Shown here piece by piece: positions 17,725 through 26,820 of a DNA stretch of 64,000 nt (positions are counted from its first letter, which is position 1; each line of letters starts with the position of its first letter). The translations under genes and the position numbers were made by a program. The stretch covers positions 2,790,001-2,854,000 of the forward strand of contig NZ_CP019962.1 in the NCBI RefSeq assembly GCF_000807675.2, read 5' to 3'. The stretch comes from Eubacterium limosum. GTDB taxonomy: Bacteria; Bacillota; Clostridia; Eubacteriales; Eubacteriaceae. Under the pieces are notes generated by a model. That model did no database searches and was not told the origin of the DNA. It saw only the letters and a list, made by a program, of their open reading frames with translations.

Positions 17725-19602
17725 ATGGCAGCAGATATTATTTTACCAAAGCTAGGAATGGACATGCAGTCCGGAACCATAATGACATGGTATAAAAACG
17801 AGGGAGACACCGTCAAAAAAGGTGAACCGCTGTTTGAGCTCATGACCGATAAAGTCAATATCGAGGTTGAGGCCGAGGATAATGGTGTCCTTCTGAAACG
17901 CTACTATGAAACAGGCGTGGAACTACCGGTATTTACAGTCATCGGCTGTATCGGTGAGGCTGGAGAACAGGTGCCGGAGCATCAGACGGTTTCGCTGCGC
18001 GGCAATATGCAGAGCCCGGGCCACCTCACAGATGAGGACCGCGCAGCGCTGAAGGCCATGCGCAGCTCTACCCGCGAGGGATTTTCAAGCGCGGGCAAAA
18101 CCATACGCGCCACACCGTCCGCCAGACGTTTGGCGGCAGAGCATAAGATTGATCTGGCAAACGTAGCTGGCAGCGGCCCTAAAGGGCGTATTCAGGTAGA
18201 GGATATCGAGGCATTGCTGGAAGTATCCAAAAAAGTAGAGAAAACCGAGGTGCCTCAGCAAAAAGTCTTTACAGAGCCAGAGGAAGAAAAGATTGAGGCG
18301 TCAAGCGTTCCAGAGGAAACCAATGAGTTGGCTGACGAACCGGAAAGCATTGTGGCTGAAGAAACTGAAGAAGCCTTTACCGCAGAGCCGAATCCGGGAA
18401 TGACCGGAGCCCTTGATATGACCCTTGAGGACCTGGTAGCTGGGATGGGCAGCCTTGAAGCCGAGCTGGGCAGCGAAGCCCATGAGGAGGATGTCATGGA
18501 AGGTGCTGCTCAAAAGGCGGAAACAGAGGCAGAAGAAGGGCCACATGCAATCAGTGCGTCACCGCTGGCAGAAAAAATAGCGGCGGTCGAAAATATTGAC
18601 ATTCACAGTATTCCCGAGGGCAGCGGTCCGGACGGACGCATCATGAAGGAGGATGTCCTGAAAGCCATGGCCGAAGGATCAAGCCGCCATGAAAGCGTGA
18701 TTGAGGAGGTTGAGGTTCAGGAGAGAGCACCTGAGGAAGAGGAAACCACCGAAGAACCCATCCTGGCAGAACCGGAGCCGAAGCCTGAAAAACAGAAAGA
18801 ACAGTCAGAGCCCGACAATAGAGATGAAGAAGAGAGCATTGTCGTCACATGCCCTGAGCCAACCACCCCGGTGCCTGAGGAAGCAAAAGAAGCAGCCGAT
18901 AAACCGCCGGTAAACGGCAGACTTGAAGCCATGCCGTCAAAACGCAGAATTATTGCGGACCGCATGGTAAAGAGCAATCTTGAAAACGCAGTGATCACCC
19001 TGACAACCGAGGTAGATATGACCGAGGTTAAGGACCTGCGCAAGAAAATCAGCAAAAAAGTTGAGAAGGAAACAGGCTATCGCTGTACCTATACGGATTT
19101 CCTGCTGGTTTCCGTTTCAAGAGCCTTAATGGAGCATCCCTATATCAACAGCAGTCTGTGTGAGGACGGCGTTGTGCTGCATGATTTTGTAAATCTGGGC
19201 ATGGCTGTGGGAATGGATGATGGCCTGATCGTCCCTGTTATCCGCGACGCCCATGCCGCAAGTTTTTCCGAAATGGTCGAAAAACGCAGCGAGCTGCTCA
19301 AGCTTGTCAAGGCGAAAAAACTGACAGGCGACCATTTTAAGGACAGCACTTTTACAGTAACCAATCTGGGCATGTACGGTATCCTGGAATTCACAGCTAT
19401 TATCAACCAGCCCAACAGCGCGATTCTGAGCGTGGGCGAGGTGGTAGACAGGGTTCGTATCTTCAAAGGCGAGCCGACTCCGAGATCTATAATGAAGATC
19501 AGTCTGAATCTGGATCACCGCGTGGCAGACGGCATGGCAGGAGCCAAATTCCTCCAGACTGTCAAGAGCTATATGGAAAACCCGGCCCTGCTGTTATTTT
19601 GA
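17725..19602 (+). CDS. Dihydrolipoamide acyltransferase E2 with two peripheral-subunit-binding domains
   Basis: The protein has 625 residues, longer than most acetoin E2 proteins (about 380-440). One lipoyl domain is at 1-80 with the lipoylated Lys43 in MTDKVNIEV. A first E3/E1-binding domain lies near 129-165 (PSARRLAAEHKIDLANVAGS) and a second near 278-315 (SPLAEKIAAVENIDIHSIPE). Long Glu/Pro/Ala-rich linkers join them. The acyltransferase domain runs from about 400 to the end, with the catalytic LDHRVADGMAG near 596-606. One binding domain is the norm, so the duplication could raise E1/E3 occupancy. It forms the core of the complex encoded by this operon. Confidence 0.9.
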   Translation: MAADIILPKLGMDMQSGTIMTWYKNEGDTVKKGEPLFELMTDKVNIEVEAEDNGVLLKRYYETGVELPVFTVIGCIGEAGEQVPEHQTVSLRGNMQSPGHLTDEDRAALKAMRSSTREGFSSAGKTIRATPSARRLAAEHKIDLANVAGSGPKGRIQVEDIEALLEVSKKVEKTEVPQQKVFTEPEEEKIEASSVPEETNELADEPESIVAEETEEAFTAEPNPGMTGALDMTLEDLVAGMGSLEAELGSEAHEEDVMEGAAQKAETEAEEGPHAISASPLAEKIAAVENIDIHSIPEGSGPDGRIMKEDVLKAMAEGSSRHESVIEEVEVQERAPEEEETTEEPILAEPEPKPEKQKEQSEPDNRDEEESIVVTCPEPTTPVPEEAKEAADKPPVNGRLEAMPSKRRIIADRMVKSNLENAVITLTTEVDMTEVKDLRKKISKKVEKETGYRCTYTDFLLVSVSRALMEHPYINSSLCEDGVVLHDFVNLGMAVGMDDGLIVPVIRDAHAASFSEMVEKRSELLKLVKAKKLTGDHFKDSTFTVTNLGMYGILEFTAIINQPNSAILSVGEVVDRVRIFKGEPTPRSIMKISLNLDHRVADGMAGAKFLQTVKSYMENPALLLF

Positions 19603-19625
19603 ATGGGTAGAAAGAGTCAGAGAAA

Positions 19626-21050
19626 ATGAGTGAGAGTAAAGATTTTAAACATTATGACCTGGTGGTACTGGGCGGGGGATTCGGTGGCTATACCGCAGCC
19701 ATAAGAGCCGCCCAGCTTGGAAAAAAGGCCGCGGTAATTGAAGAAGACCGCCTTGGCGGCACCTGCCTGAATGTCGGCTGTATTCCCACTAAATTTATGC
19801 TTCAGAACGCGAAGATTATAAAAGCCTGTGACGGCGCGGCAAAGCGCGGCGTTGTCATGTCACAGCCAAGCGTCAACATGGCGCAGATGATTAAAAATAA
19901 AGATGAAAAGGTCCGCCGGCTGGGAGGCGGCATCAAAATGCTGTTAAAAAGCAACGGGGTGGACGTCTATCAGGGAACTGGCGAGGTTTTTCCGGACTAT
20001 TCCGCTAAAATTACGGATATGGAGGGCGGAGAGGAAATCATCGGCTGGGAAAAGCTGGTCATCGCTACCGGCTCCAATCCCGCCATTCCCGATTTGTTCA
20101 GGGATATTCCTGGGCTGCTGACCAACCGCGAGGCTCTGAACCTTCCGTATCTGCCCAAGGAGCTCATCATTGTGGGCGGCGGTGTGGTGGGGTGTGAGTT
20201 TGCCACCATTTTCAGTATTTTTGGCACAAAGGTGACCATGCTGCAAAACGGCAGCACCTTGATCAATGGCTTTGATAAGGAGGGTACCGCCTGTGTAGAG
20301 GAAAGCCTGGTTAAAAACGGCGTTACTATTCATTATAACGCCTTTGTCCGGGATATTTACAAGGATTCCGCTTCCAACTTCCACCTGGAGGTTGAGATGC
20401 GCAATGAGGAACAGCCAAAAAGCTTTTGCTGCGCCGATGTGCTCATGGCCACCGGACGCTGTGCAAACTTAAAAGGGCTGGACAGTCTGAACCTTGAGCT
20501 TGACCGCGGCTGGGTAGATGTCAATGATTACCTTGAAACCTCTGTAGCAGACGTCTACGCCATTGGAGACGTGACAGCCAAATCCCATCTTGCCCACGGC
20601 GCGTCCGCTATGGCCATGCGGGCCGTTGAGAACATGTTTGGCGGCAGATCCACTAAGATGAACTACAGCCTGATCCCCTCTTGCGTGTATACCCTTCCCG
20701 AGGTGGCCTCAGTCGGTATGCGGGAGGAAGCTGCGAGAGAAGCCTATTCAAACGTCAGGGTGGGGAGCTTCCCCATGAGCGCCAGCGGCCGAGCGCTGAT
20801 CCGTGATGAAAGCCAGGGCTTTGTCAAGGTCATCACCGAGGATAAATACGGTGAGATTCTGGGCATTCACGTCGCCGGTCCAGGCGCTACAGAGCTGATC
20901 ACTCAAGCCGAGACCATCATGGCTCTGGAGGGAACCATTGAGGATATGTGCCGGATCATCTATCCGCATCCCACCATCTCCGAAGCTCTGTTTGAGGCGG
21001 CTATGGATACCTTTGGCATGTCCATCCATCTGCCGAAGAAAGAAGCCTGA
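19626..21050 (+). CDS. lpdA: Dihydrolipoyl dehydrogenase (E3)
   Basis: The protein has 474 residues and re-oxidises the reduced lipoyl group with FAD and NAD+. The FAD motif LVVLGGGFGGYTAAIRAAQLG opens it, the redox pair is Cys47/Cys52 in GGTCLNVGCIPTK, the NAD motif is IIVGGGVVGCEFATIF near residue 182, and the C-terminal His-Glu base is in YPHPTISEALFEAAMD. There is no N-terminal lipoyl domain, unlike some acetoin operons. It lies 23 bases after the E2 gene, completing the E1-E2-E3 set. Confidence 0.95.
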   Translation: MSESKDFKHYDLVVLGGGFGGYTAAIRAAQLGKKAAVIEEDRLGGTCLNVGCIPTKFMLQNAKIIKACDGAAKRGVVMSQPSVNMAQMIKNKDEKVRRLGGGIKMLLKSNGVDVYQGTGEVFPDYSAKITDMEGGEEIIGWEKLVIATGSNPAIPDLFRDIPGLLTNREALNLPYLPKELIIVGGGVVGCEFATIFSIFGTKVTMLQNGSTLINGFDKEGTACVEESLVKNGVTIHYNAFVRDIYKDSASNFHLEVEMRNEEQPKSFCCADVLMATGRCANLKGLDSLNLELDRGWVDVNDYLETSVADVYAIGDVTAKSHLAHGASAMAMRAVENMFGGRSTKMNYSLIPSCVYTLPEVASVGMREEAAREAYSNVRVGSFPMSASGRALIRDESQGFVKVITEDKYGEILGIHVAGPGATELITQAETIMALEGTIEDMCRIIYPHPTISEALFEAAMDTFGMSIHLPKKEA

Positions 21051-21057
21051 AAAGCCT

Positions 21058-21429
21058 ATGAGAACACTGGGAAACATCATCTGGTTTCTGTTTGGCGGGT
21101 TGATTTGTGCCCTGGGATGGGTGATTTCAGGCTTGATCTGCTGTGTGACCATCATCGGTATACCTGTTGGGCTCCAGGCCTTTAAATTCGCCAGCTTTGT
21201 GCTCTGGCCTTTCGGGCGGGATATTGATTTCAGCGGAATGGGTACAGGCTCTTTTCTGGTGAATATCCTCTGGATCATCTTTTTTGGGTGGGAGCTGGCG
21301 CTTGCCTCACTGGCCTTTGGCCTTGTCTACTGCGTTACCATTGTGGGAATTCCTTTTGGGCTTCAGCATTTTAAATTTATGAAGCTGGCACTGATGCCCT
21401 TCGGCGCAGAAATTATTACAATTGATTGA
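21058..21429 (+). CDS. YccF domain membrane protein
   Basis: The protein has 123 residues. Two copies of the YccF (DUF307) motif are visible: GGLICALGWVISGLICCVTIIGIPVGLQAFK near the start and a second VYCVTIVGIPFGLQHFKFM. There are about four membrane segments. The ATG at 21058 lies 7 bases after the E3 stop, and a weak site overlaps the end of that gene, so it may be the last gene of the E1-E2-E3 operon or just read through. The function is unknown. Confidence 0.85.
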   Translation: MRTLGNIIWFLFGGLICALGWVISGLICCVTIIGIPVGLQAFKFASFVLWPFGRDIDFSGMGTGSFLVNILWIIFFGWELALASLAFGLVYCVTIVGIPFGLQHFKFMKLALMPFGAEIITID

Positions 21430-21460
21430 CGATTAACAGAAAATACTGGCTGAAAAGGGC

Positions 21461-21488
21461 TTGACAAAGCGTGATTAACGGATAAACT
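21461..21488 (+). promoter_or_regulatory. Promoter of guaA
   Basis: TTGACA at 21461-21466 and TAAACT at 21483-21488 are separated by 16 bases, 28 bases before the guaA start. The AAGGAGG ribosome site is at about 21506-21512. Confidence 0.7.
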
Positions 21489-21516
21489 ATATACATTAAC
21501 TCATCAAGGAGGAAAA

Positions 21517-23055
21517 ATGGCAGAAAGAGAAACAATTCTGATCATCGATTTTGGTGCCCAGTATAACCAGCTCATCGCCCGCCGGGTGCGTGAAGCAAGC
21601 GTTTATTCTGAGGTGGTACCCTACGATGTATCCATTGAAAGAATTAAGGAAATCAATCCAAAGGGGATCATCTTTACAGGGGGTCCTTCCAGTGTTCACG
21701 AAGAGGGCGCTCCAAAGTGTAACCCGGATATCTATACATTGGGGATTCCTGTGCTGGGAATTTGTTACGGCGCCCAGCTTATGGCCCAGCAGCTGGGGGG
21801 AGACACCGACTCGGCTGAGATCCGCGAATATGGCAAAAAAGCTGTGAAAATCGGGAAAAAAGACAGCGTGCTGTTCAAGGATGTCAAAGACGATTCCATA
21901 GTATGGATGAGCCACACCAATTATATCGCTCAGGTCCCCGATGGCTTTGAGATTGCAGCCACCACCGAAACCTGCCCGGTAGCCGCCATGGAAAACGCAG
22001 GGGCAAAAATGTATGCTGTGCAGTTTCATCCAGAGGTAGAGCACAGCCAATACGGAAAAGAGCTGCTTCGCAACTTCATCTACGATGTCTGCGGCTGCCA
22101 GGGCCTGTGGACCATGGAAAACTTCATCGAAGAGCAGATAAAGGCTATCCGCGAACGAGTCGGTGATAAAAAGGTGCTCTGTGCTCTGAGCGGCGGTGTG
22201 GATTCATCTGTAGCCTCAACCCTGGTGCACCGCGCCATCGGTGACCAGCTGACCTGTATCTTTGTGGACCACGGTCTGCTGCGTAAAGACGAAGGCGACC
22301 AGGTTGAGGAGATTTTTAAAAATCGTTTTAAGATGAACTTTATCCGTGTCAACTGCGAAGACCGCTTTCTCGGCAAGCTGGCCGGCATAGATGATCCTGA
22401 ACGCAAGCGCAAGATCATCGGCGAAGAGTTTATCCGTGTTTTTGAAGAAGAATCCAGCAAGCTGAAAAATATTGATTACCTTCTCCAGGGAACCATTTAT
22501 CCAGATGTTATCGAGAGCGGCACCAAAAACGCCGCAGTAATCAAAAGCCACCACAATGTTGGCGGCCTGCCCGAGGATGTGGATTTTGAGCTCATTGAGC
22601 CTCTCCGCAACCTTTTCAAGGACGAAGTCCGCGAGCTTGGCGAGGAGCTTGGGCTCGACCATGACTTGGTTTGGCGCCAGCCCTTCCCAGGCCCGGGTTT
22701 AGCCATCCGCGTTATGGGCGAAGTCACAAAGGAAAAGCTTGATCTGCTGCGCGAAGCTGATTTTGTTTTCCGCGATGAAATCGCAAAAGCCGGTCTGGAC
22801 GAAGAAATCTGGCAGTACTTTGCGGTCCTTCCAGGTAACCGCAGCGTCGGCGTCATGGGCGACGAACGGACCTACGACTACACTGTTGGTCTGAGAGCCG
22901 TCACCTCTGTCGATGGTATGACTTCTGACTGGGCAAGAATCCCCTTCGATGTAATGGAAAGTATCTCTACCCGCATTGTCAATGAAGTTCCCCACGTTAA
23001 CCGTATCGTGTACGATATTACGAGCAAGCCGCCATCAACGATTGAATGGGAATAG
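21517..23055 (+). CDS. guaA: GMP synthase (glutamine-hydrolysing)
   Basis: GuaA converts XMP to GMP using glutamine and ATP. The protein has 512 residues. The class I glutamine amidotransferase domain has the nucleophile elbow LGICYGAQL near residue 82 and HPEVEHS near 172. The PP-loop ATP site is [11 protein letters not shown] near 224. The C-terminal dimerisation domain ends in [11 protein letters not shown], the canonical terminus. The last 15 bases of the gene belong to a 25-bp direct repeat found again 17.9 kb downstream, so this 3' end was reconstituted by an integrated element without changing the protein. Confidence 0.98.
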   Translation: MAERETILIIDFGAQYNQLIARRVREASVYSEVVPYDVSIERIKEINPKGIIFTGGPSSVHEEGAPKCNPDIYTLGIPVLGICYGAQLMAQQLGGDTDSAEIREYGKKAVKIGKKDSVLFKDVKDDSIVWMSHTNYIAQVPDGFEIAATTETCPVAAMENAGAKMYAVQFHPEVEHSQYGKELLRNFIYDVCGCQGLWTMENFIEEQIKAIRERVGDKKVLCALSGGVDSSVASTLVHRAIGDQLTCIFVDHGLLRKDEGDQVEEIFKNRFKMNFIRVNCEDRFLGKLAGIDDPERKRKIIGEEFIRVFEEESSKLKNIDYLLQGTIYPDVIESGTKNAAVIKSHHNVGGLPEDVDFELIEPLRNLFKDEVRELGEELGLDHDLVWRQPFPGPGLAIRVMGEVTKEKLDLLREADFVFRDEIAKAGLDEEIWQYFAVLPGNRSVGVMGDERTYDYTVGLRAVTSVDGMTSDWARIPFDVMESISTRIVNEVPHVNRIVYDITSKPPSTIEWE

Positions 23056-23065
23056 ATAATAAAAC
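23041..23065 (+). repeat. attL: direct repeat overlapping the guaA 3' end
   Basis: This 25-base copy covers the final Ile-Glu-Trp-Glu-stop codons of guaA (ATTGAATGGGAATAG) plus ten more bases. The identical sequence recurs at 40967-40991. Such a pair at a housekeeping gene end is the expected product of tyrosine-integrase insertion. Confidence 0.9.
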
Positions 23066-23107
23066 CCTCGAAAGCCGCTATATACTGTGCTTTCGAGGGT
23101 TGTTTTT
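23063..23107 (+). terminator. Terminator after guaA, inside the element's left edge
   Basis: AACCCTCGAAAG and CTTTCGAGGGTT pair around a 15-base loop, followed by GTTTTTATTTTTT. The arms match the terminator after attR at 40996-41035, so the element appears to bring its own substitute for the terminator it displaced. Confidence 0.85.
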
Positions 23108-23166
23108 ATTTTTTGATAACATTTTGATAACATAAAGCTAAAAATAGCTAAAAATGAAATGATTCC

Positions 23167-23640
23167 TCAACCATTTTCTTTATCTTTTTCATATCGTAAT
23201 TTTCTTTTTTCTTTATCACGTTCTGCCTGTAAGCGAGGATAAGAATAGCGCCAAAGATCATATTCTTCCTGTGAGATTTGCTCTTCTTTAAGTGCGCTGA
23301 GTTCATTATGCCAAAGCCGAAGGCTATCTTTAAGACTGGGATCATCTAAAGAAAGATAGATTTGTCCATCGATCTCTTTTGGCGTGAGATGATAATGATC
23401 TTCCAGTGAAAACAAAGCATGAATCACACCATAATAACTGTCGAAATCAGGATCGGACAAAGCAAAAAAACTGAGGCCCAGGGCATCGGCGATTTTATGG
23501 ACTTGTTCTTCTGAAGGGTGGCGGTTGCCCAGCTCATAATTGCGAAGAGCAGGTTCACTCATGCCTGCCATAGCCGCAAGCTGTTTTTGAGAGAGTTTCT
23601 GGGCCGTTCGAAATTTTTTTATCTTTTCTCCAATGGTCAT
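23167..23640 (-). CDS. XRE-family helix-turn-helix regulator of the element
   Basis: The protein has 157 residues from the ATG at 23638-23640, directly after a GGAGG site; a longer frame to 23682 starts without one. The XRE helix-turn-helix covers residues 4-58 (FRTAQKLSQKQLAAMAGMSE then RNYELGNRHPSEEQ). The C-terminal 90 residues are helical and unassigned. It is divergent from xis-int, and two copies of an operator-like sequence lie between them, so it is probably the element's maintenance repressor. Confidence 0.85.
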   Translation of the reverse strand: MTIGEKIKKFRTAQKLSQKQLAAMAGMSEPALRNYELGNRHPSEEQVHKIADALGLSFFALSDPDFDSYYGVIHALFSLEDHYHLTPKEIDGQIYLSLDDPSLKDSLRLWHNELSALKEEQISQEEYDLWRYSYPRLQAERDKEKRKLRYEKDKENG

Positions 23641-23673
23641 AATAAATACCTCCGTGGATTGATTATACCACAG

Positions 23674-23773
23674 ACCGTTCATATATGAAATCTTTTTTTG
23701 CCGGGGGTCTTGACAGCACAGAAATGAACTGTTATGATGAGGACAAGAAAAAAACCGTTCGTATATGAACGGT
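23674..23773. promoter_or_regulatory. Divergent control region: two operators, xis-int promoter and XRE promoter
   Basis: ACCGTTCATATATGAA (23674-23689) and ACCGTTCGTATATGAACGGT (23754-23773, a near-perfect palindrome) share one consensus. Rightward, TTGACA (23710-23715) and TATGAT (23733-23738) are 17 bases apart. Leftward, a TATAAT lies at about 23664-23669 on the minus strand, next to the first operator. The layout is that of a repressor controlling itself and excision/integration. Confidence 0.7.
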
Positions 23774-23804
23774 TTGGTGAAATATATAGAAAGGAGGACA
23801 CCAG

Positions 23805-23996
23805 ATGAATCAGAAAATGTTTATCAGTGCTGAAGAAATGGCAACGGAGCTCGGAATTTCCAAATCCTTTGCCTACAAATTAATGCGTGAAATGAATGAA
23901 GAGCTTCAAAAAAAGGGGTACCTGACCATTGCCGGCCGTGTGAGCCGGAAGTATTTTGAAGAAAAATTTTATGGCATGGAAAGGGAGATGATGTAA
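23805..23996 (+). CDS. Excisionase-type DNA-binding protein
   Basis: The protein has 63 residues with a MerR/Xis-like helix-turn-helix (SAEEMATELGISKSFAYKLM) and a wing ending in SRKYFEEKFYG. Small proteins of this form precede the integrase in Tn916-like and related Firmicutes elements and steer recombination towards excision. The AAAGGAGG site lies before its ATG. Its stop overlaps the ATG of the integrase frame (TAATG at 23994-23998). Confidence 0.85.
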   Translation: MNQKMFISAEEMATELGISKSFAYKLMREMNEELQKKGYLTIAGRVSRKYFEEKFYGMEREMM

Positions 23997-25096
23997 TGTC
24001 CGCTTATAAGGATAAGGAAAAAGGTACCTGATATGCTTCTTTCCGATATAAAGATTGGAAGGGGCAGAACATTCAAAAAATGAAACGCGGTTTTAAGACA
24101 AAAAAGGAGGCACTGGCTTGGGAACAAGCTTTTAAACAACAGCAGGCTGGAGATCCAGATATGTTGTTTGAAGATTTTATAGAAATCTACAAAAGGGATA
24201 TGGCATCACGGCTTAAGAAAAATACCTGGCAAACCAAAAATTATGTGATTGATAAGAAGATACTGCCAGCATTTCAACATAAAAAGCTTCGCGAGATTCG
24301 CCCCTCCGATGTCATTCACTGGCAAAATGAACTGCTTGCGCATCGAGATAAACAGGGTAAGGCTTATTCCAGCGGCTATTTAAAAACAGTCCACAATCAG
24401 CTGAGCGCCATTTTTAATTATGCCGTTCGGTTTTATGACTTGTCGTCTAACCCTGCGGCAAAAGCAGGAAACATGGGGAAAGAAACAAATAAGGAAATGC
24501 AGTTTTGGACAAAAGAGGAATACCTGAAATTTGCGGATTCTATGATGGACAAACCAATATCCTACTACGCTTTCGAGATGCTGTACTGGTGCGGTATCCG
24601 GGAAGGCGAGCTGCTGGCATTGACAAAGTCGGACTTTGATTTTGAAAAAAGAACGGTCAGAATCAATAAATCCTATCAAAGAATAAAAGGGGAAGACGTC
24701 ATTACAGAACCTAAAACACCTAAAAGTAATCGAACGATCCAAATGCCTGTCTTTCTGCGTGATGAAATGGAGGATTATATTCAAAGCTTATATAGCATTA
24801 AATCAGATGAGCGTATTTTTCCTATATCTAAATACTATTTGTTCAGTGAGATGCAGAGAGGCACAAATGAACAAAAGATTAAGAAAATACGGATTCATGA
24901 TTTGCGACACTCTCACGTATCTTTATTAATTGATATGGGATTTTCAGCGGTGGCGATCGCTGACAGGGTAGGGCATGAAAGTATTGATATTACTTTTCGT
25001 TATGCCCATCTTTTTCCATCAAAACAAGATGAAATGGCTGAAAAATTAGATTTTGAAAGGATGTGTAATAATGAAAAAACGTCGACGAAATGTTAA
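23996..25096 (+). pseudogene. Tyrosine site-specific integrase, interrupted by in-frame TGA
   Basis: From the ATG at 23996 the frame reads MSAYKDKEKGT, then TGA (24029-24031), then YASFRYKDWKG and onward. Tn916-type integrases usually have GTWYA here, so TGG to TGA is the simplest explanation. Intact family sequence continues for 355 more codons with core-binding (residues about 60-150) and catalytic domains: Arg in CGIREGELL, HDLRHSHVSLL, GHES and the nucleophile in FRYAHLF. An ATG at 24080 could restart a 338-residue protein, which would lack most of the arm-binding domain. The gene follows xis without a gap and overlaps the MobC-like gene. Confidence 0.8.
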
Positions 25097-25373
25097 TGTA
25101 ACTTTTAGAATGTCTTCTGAAGAGAGTAAAGAGTTAAATATCCGGGTAATGTTGTCTGGGCTCACAAAGCAAGACTATATAATCAAACGATTATCTTGCC
25201 GAGAAATTGAGGTTATTGGAAATCCCAGAGTGTATAAGGCTCTTCGAAATCAGATGACACAAATTTATGATGAGCTGAAACGCATTTATGATGGCGATGA
25301 AATGACAGAAGAACAGCTATTCACGCTCCAGCTGATCGCGCAAACACTGCAGGGACTCAAAGGAGAAAAATAA
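25071..25373 (+). CDS. MobC-like mobilization protein (ribbon-helix-helix)
   Basis: The protein has 100 residues. The N-terminus is strongly basic (MKKRRRNVNVTFRMS), followed by a ribbon-helix-helix-like SEESKELNIRVMLSGLTKQDYI and a helical C-terminal half. This resembles plasmid mobilization accessory proteins. The start at 25071 overlaps the integrase end by 26 bases; an in-frame TTG at 25053 is a less likely start. It is followed without a gap by the RepA-like ATPase. Confidence 0.65.
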   Translation: MKKRRRNVNVTFRMSSEESKELNIRVMLSGLTKQDYIIKRLSCREIEVIGNPRVYKALRNQMTQIYDELKRIYDGDEMTEEQLFTLQLIAQTLQGLKGEK

Positions 25374-26534
25374 ATGGCCGATACAAAAGAAAAAACGACT
25401 CCTCCCGATTCATCTGTTGACGCAGATGGGGAGCAGTCGCCATTCAAAAACTATGATTTAAGTATACCAGAAACAAAAAAGAAAGACAATGTTCCAAAGA
25501 AAAAAGCGGCAGCGGCAAAGGACACTGCCTTAAAGACGGTTACCGTGACCACGTTATTGGATACACTCTATCCGCCATTGGAGCCGATTATTCATGATCT
25601 TTTGTATCCCGGAACCTATCTGTTTGCCGGTGCACCGAAGGCAGGAAAATCTTTTATGATGGCTCAACTTGCTTACCATACCAGCAGCGGTATTCCGCTT
25701 TGGGGAAATCCTGTTAATCCAGGAACTGCTCTGTATCTGGCACTGGAAGATAATAACCGAAGAATGCAGCAGCGGCTGTATAAAATGTTTGGAGCAAAAA
25801 ATAATGATAAATTTTATCTGGCCACTGCGGCCCATCGAATGAACCAAGGTTTGGAGGAGCAGCTTGAAAAATTTCTTGAGGAACATCCCGACACCAAGCT
25901 CATTATCTATGATACGATGCAAAAAGTGCGTGGAAAGGATGGTGACGATATCAGTTATAAAAAAGACTATGAGATGATTTCGCAAATAAAAGCCTTTGGC
26001 GATCAGTATGATCTTTGCCAGACCATTGTTCATCATACCCGTAAACAGGAGGCCAGCGATCGCTTTGATACAATCTCCGGGACCAATGGTTTGTTGGGGG
26101 CAGCCGACGGCGCCTTTATTCTGGAGAGGAAAAAACGCGGCAGCAACAAGGCGATCATGGAGATGGTCAGCCGGGATTTGCCCGATCAGAAATTTCATTT
26201 AAGTTTTGATACGCAAAAATGTCTTTGGCAATTGGATGAACTGGAAAAGGAATCCTTCAAAGAGCCTGTAAATCCGTTGCTGGAAGCGGTCAATCAATTT
26301 TTAGAAAGAGAAGGAAAAAGCTGGCATGGCCGCGCAAGCGATTTAGTTGATTTGTTGGACATTGAAAAGATGAGTCCCAATATGCTCACAAAAAATCTTA
26401 ATCCTGAAGTTGGACGTCTGTCCACAGAGTATGGCATTGAATATGAAAATAAACGGAGCAACAGAGGAAGTGACATCACGCTGGTAAAGAAGAGAGACAA
26501 ATCAATTTACAGTGACGATAGTGACGATATATAG
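25374..26534 (+). CDS. RepA-like AAA/RecA-fold ATPase of the element
   Basis: The protein has 386 residues. The first 65 are polar and low in complexity. A RecA-fold ATPase domain follows, with Walker A GAPKAGKSFMMAQLA near residue 83, the Walker B-like KLIIYDTMQKVRG near 172, and HHTRKQEASDRFDTISGTNG typical of RSF1010 RepA-like helicases. The C-terminal 120 residues may bind DNA. In mobile elements such proteins are replication helicases or loaders. The ATG follows the MobC-like stop directly, and a ribosome site lies inside the end of that gene. Confidence 0.8.
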   Translation: MADTKEKTTPPDSSVDADGEQSPFKNYDLSIPETKKKDNVPKKKAAAAKDTALKTVTVTTLLDTLYPPLEPIIHDLLYPGTYLFAGAPKAGKSFMMAQLAYHTSSGIPLWGNPVNPGTALYLALEDNNRRMQQRLYKMFGAKNNDKFYLATAAHRMNQGLEEQLEKFLEEHPDTKLIIYDTMQKVRGKDGDDISYKKDYEMISQIKAFGDQYDLCQTIVHHTRKQEASDRFDTISGTNGLLGAADGAFILERKKRGSNKAIMEMVSRDLPDQKFHLSFDTQKCLWQLDELEKESFKEPVNPLLEAVNQFLEREGKSWHGRASDLVDLLDIEKMSPNMLTKNLNPEVGRLSTEYGIEYENKRSNRGSDITLVKKRDKSIYSDDSDDI

Positions 26535-26820
26535 GGTACCGCTGTCGGGATCAAAAACAGCGTCACATCGTCACTTTAATGTGGAAAAATATAAGGTAAT
26601 GTCACAAACAACAAAAAGGCGGAGCCTTTGCTCAATGATTTGTCTTGCAAGAATGCATCTTTCTATAATAGGTGCAATCTTGCATCCTTTTCCAGAGATA
26701 CAAAGAATAAAGAAGCAGCCAAATGTCACAGGGTGTAACAAGCATTGGCTTTGTGTTGCCACGCCGCCGAAACAGGGGGCAAAGCCCCCTGCAACCCCCA
26801 TTTTATAAAAGGAGAATACC
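26535..26820 (+). other. Intergenic stretch before mobC/relaxase, candidate oriT
   Basis: This 286-base gap holds no convincing gene. Near its right end an inverted repeat AGGGGGC-AAA-GCCCCCT (26774-26790) is followed by TGCAACCCCC. GC-rich hairpins of this kind directly upstream of MobC and relaxase genes are common at transfer origins of Firmicutes mobilizable elements. The nick site cannot be placed by eye. Confidence 0.4.

Noticed and set aside
26535-26820. A reading frame in the gap before the second MobC gene
   Set aside because: The translation from 26512 to 26808 overlaps the ATPase end, lacks a ribosome site and has no domain. The gap is better explained as a transfer origin region.
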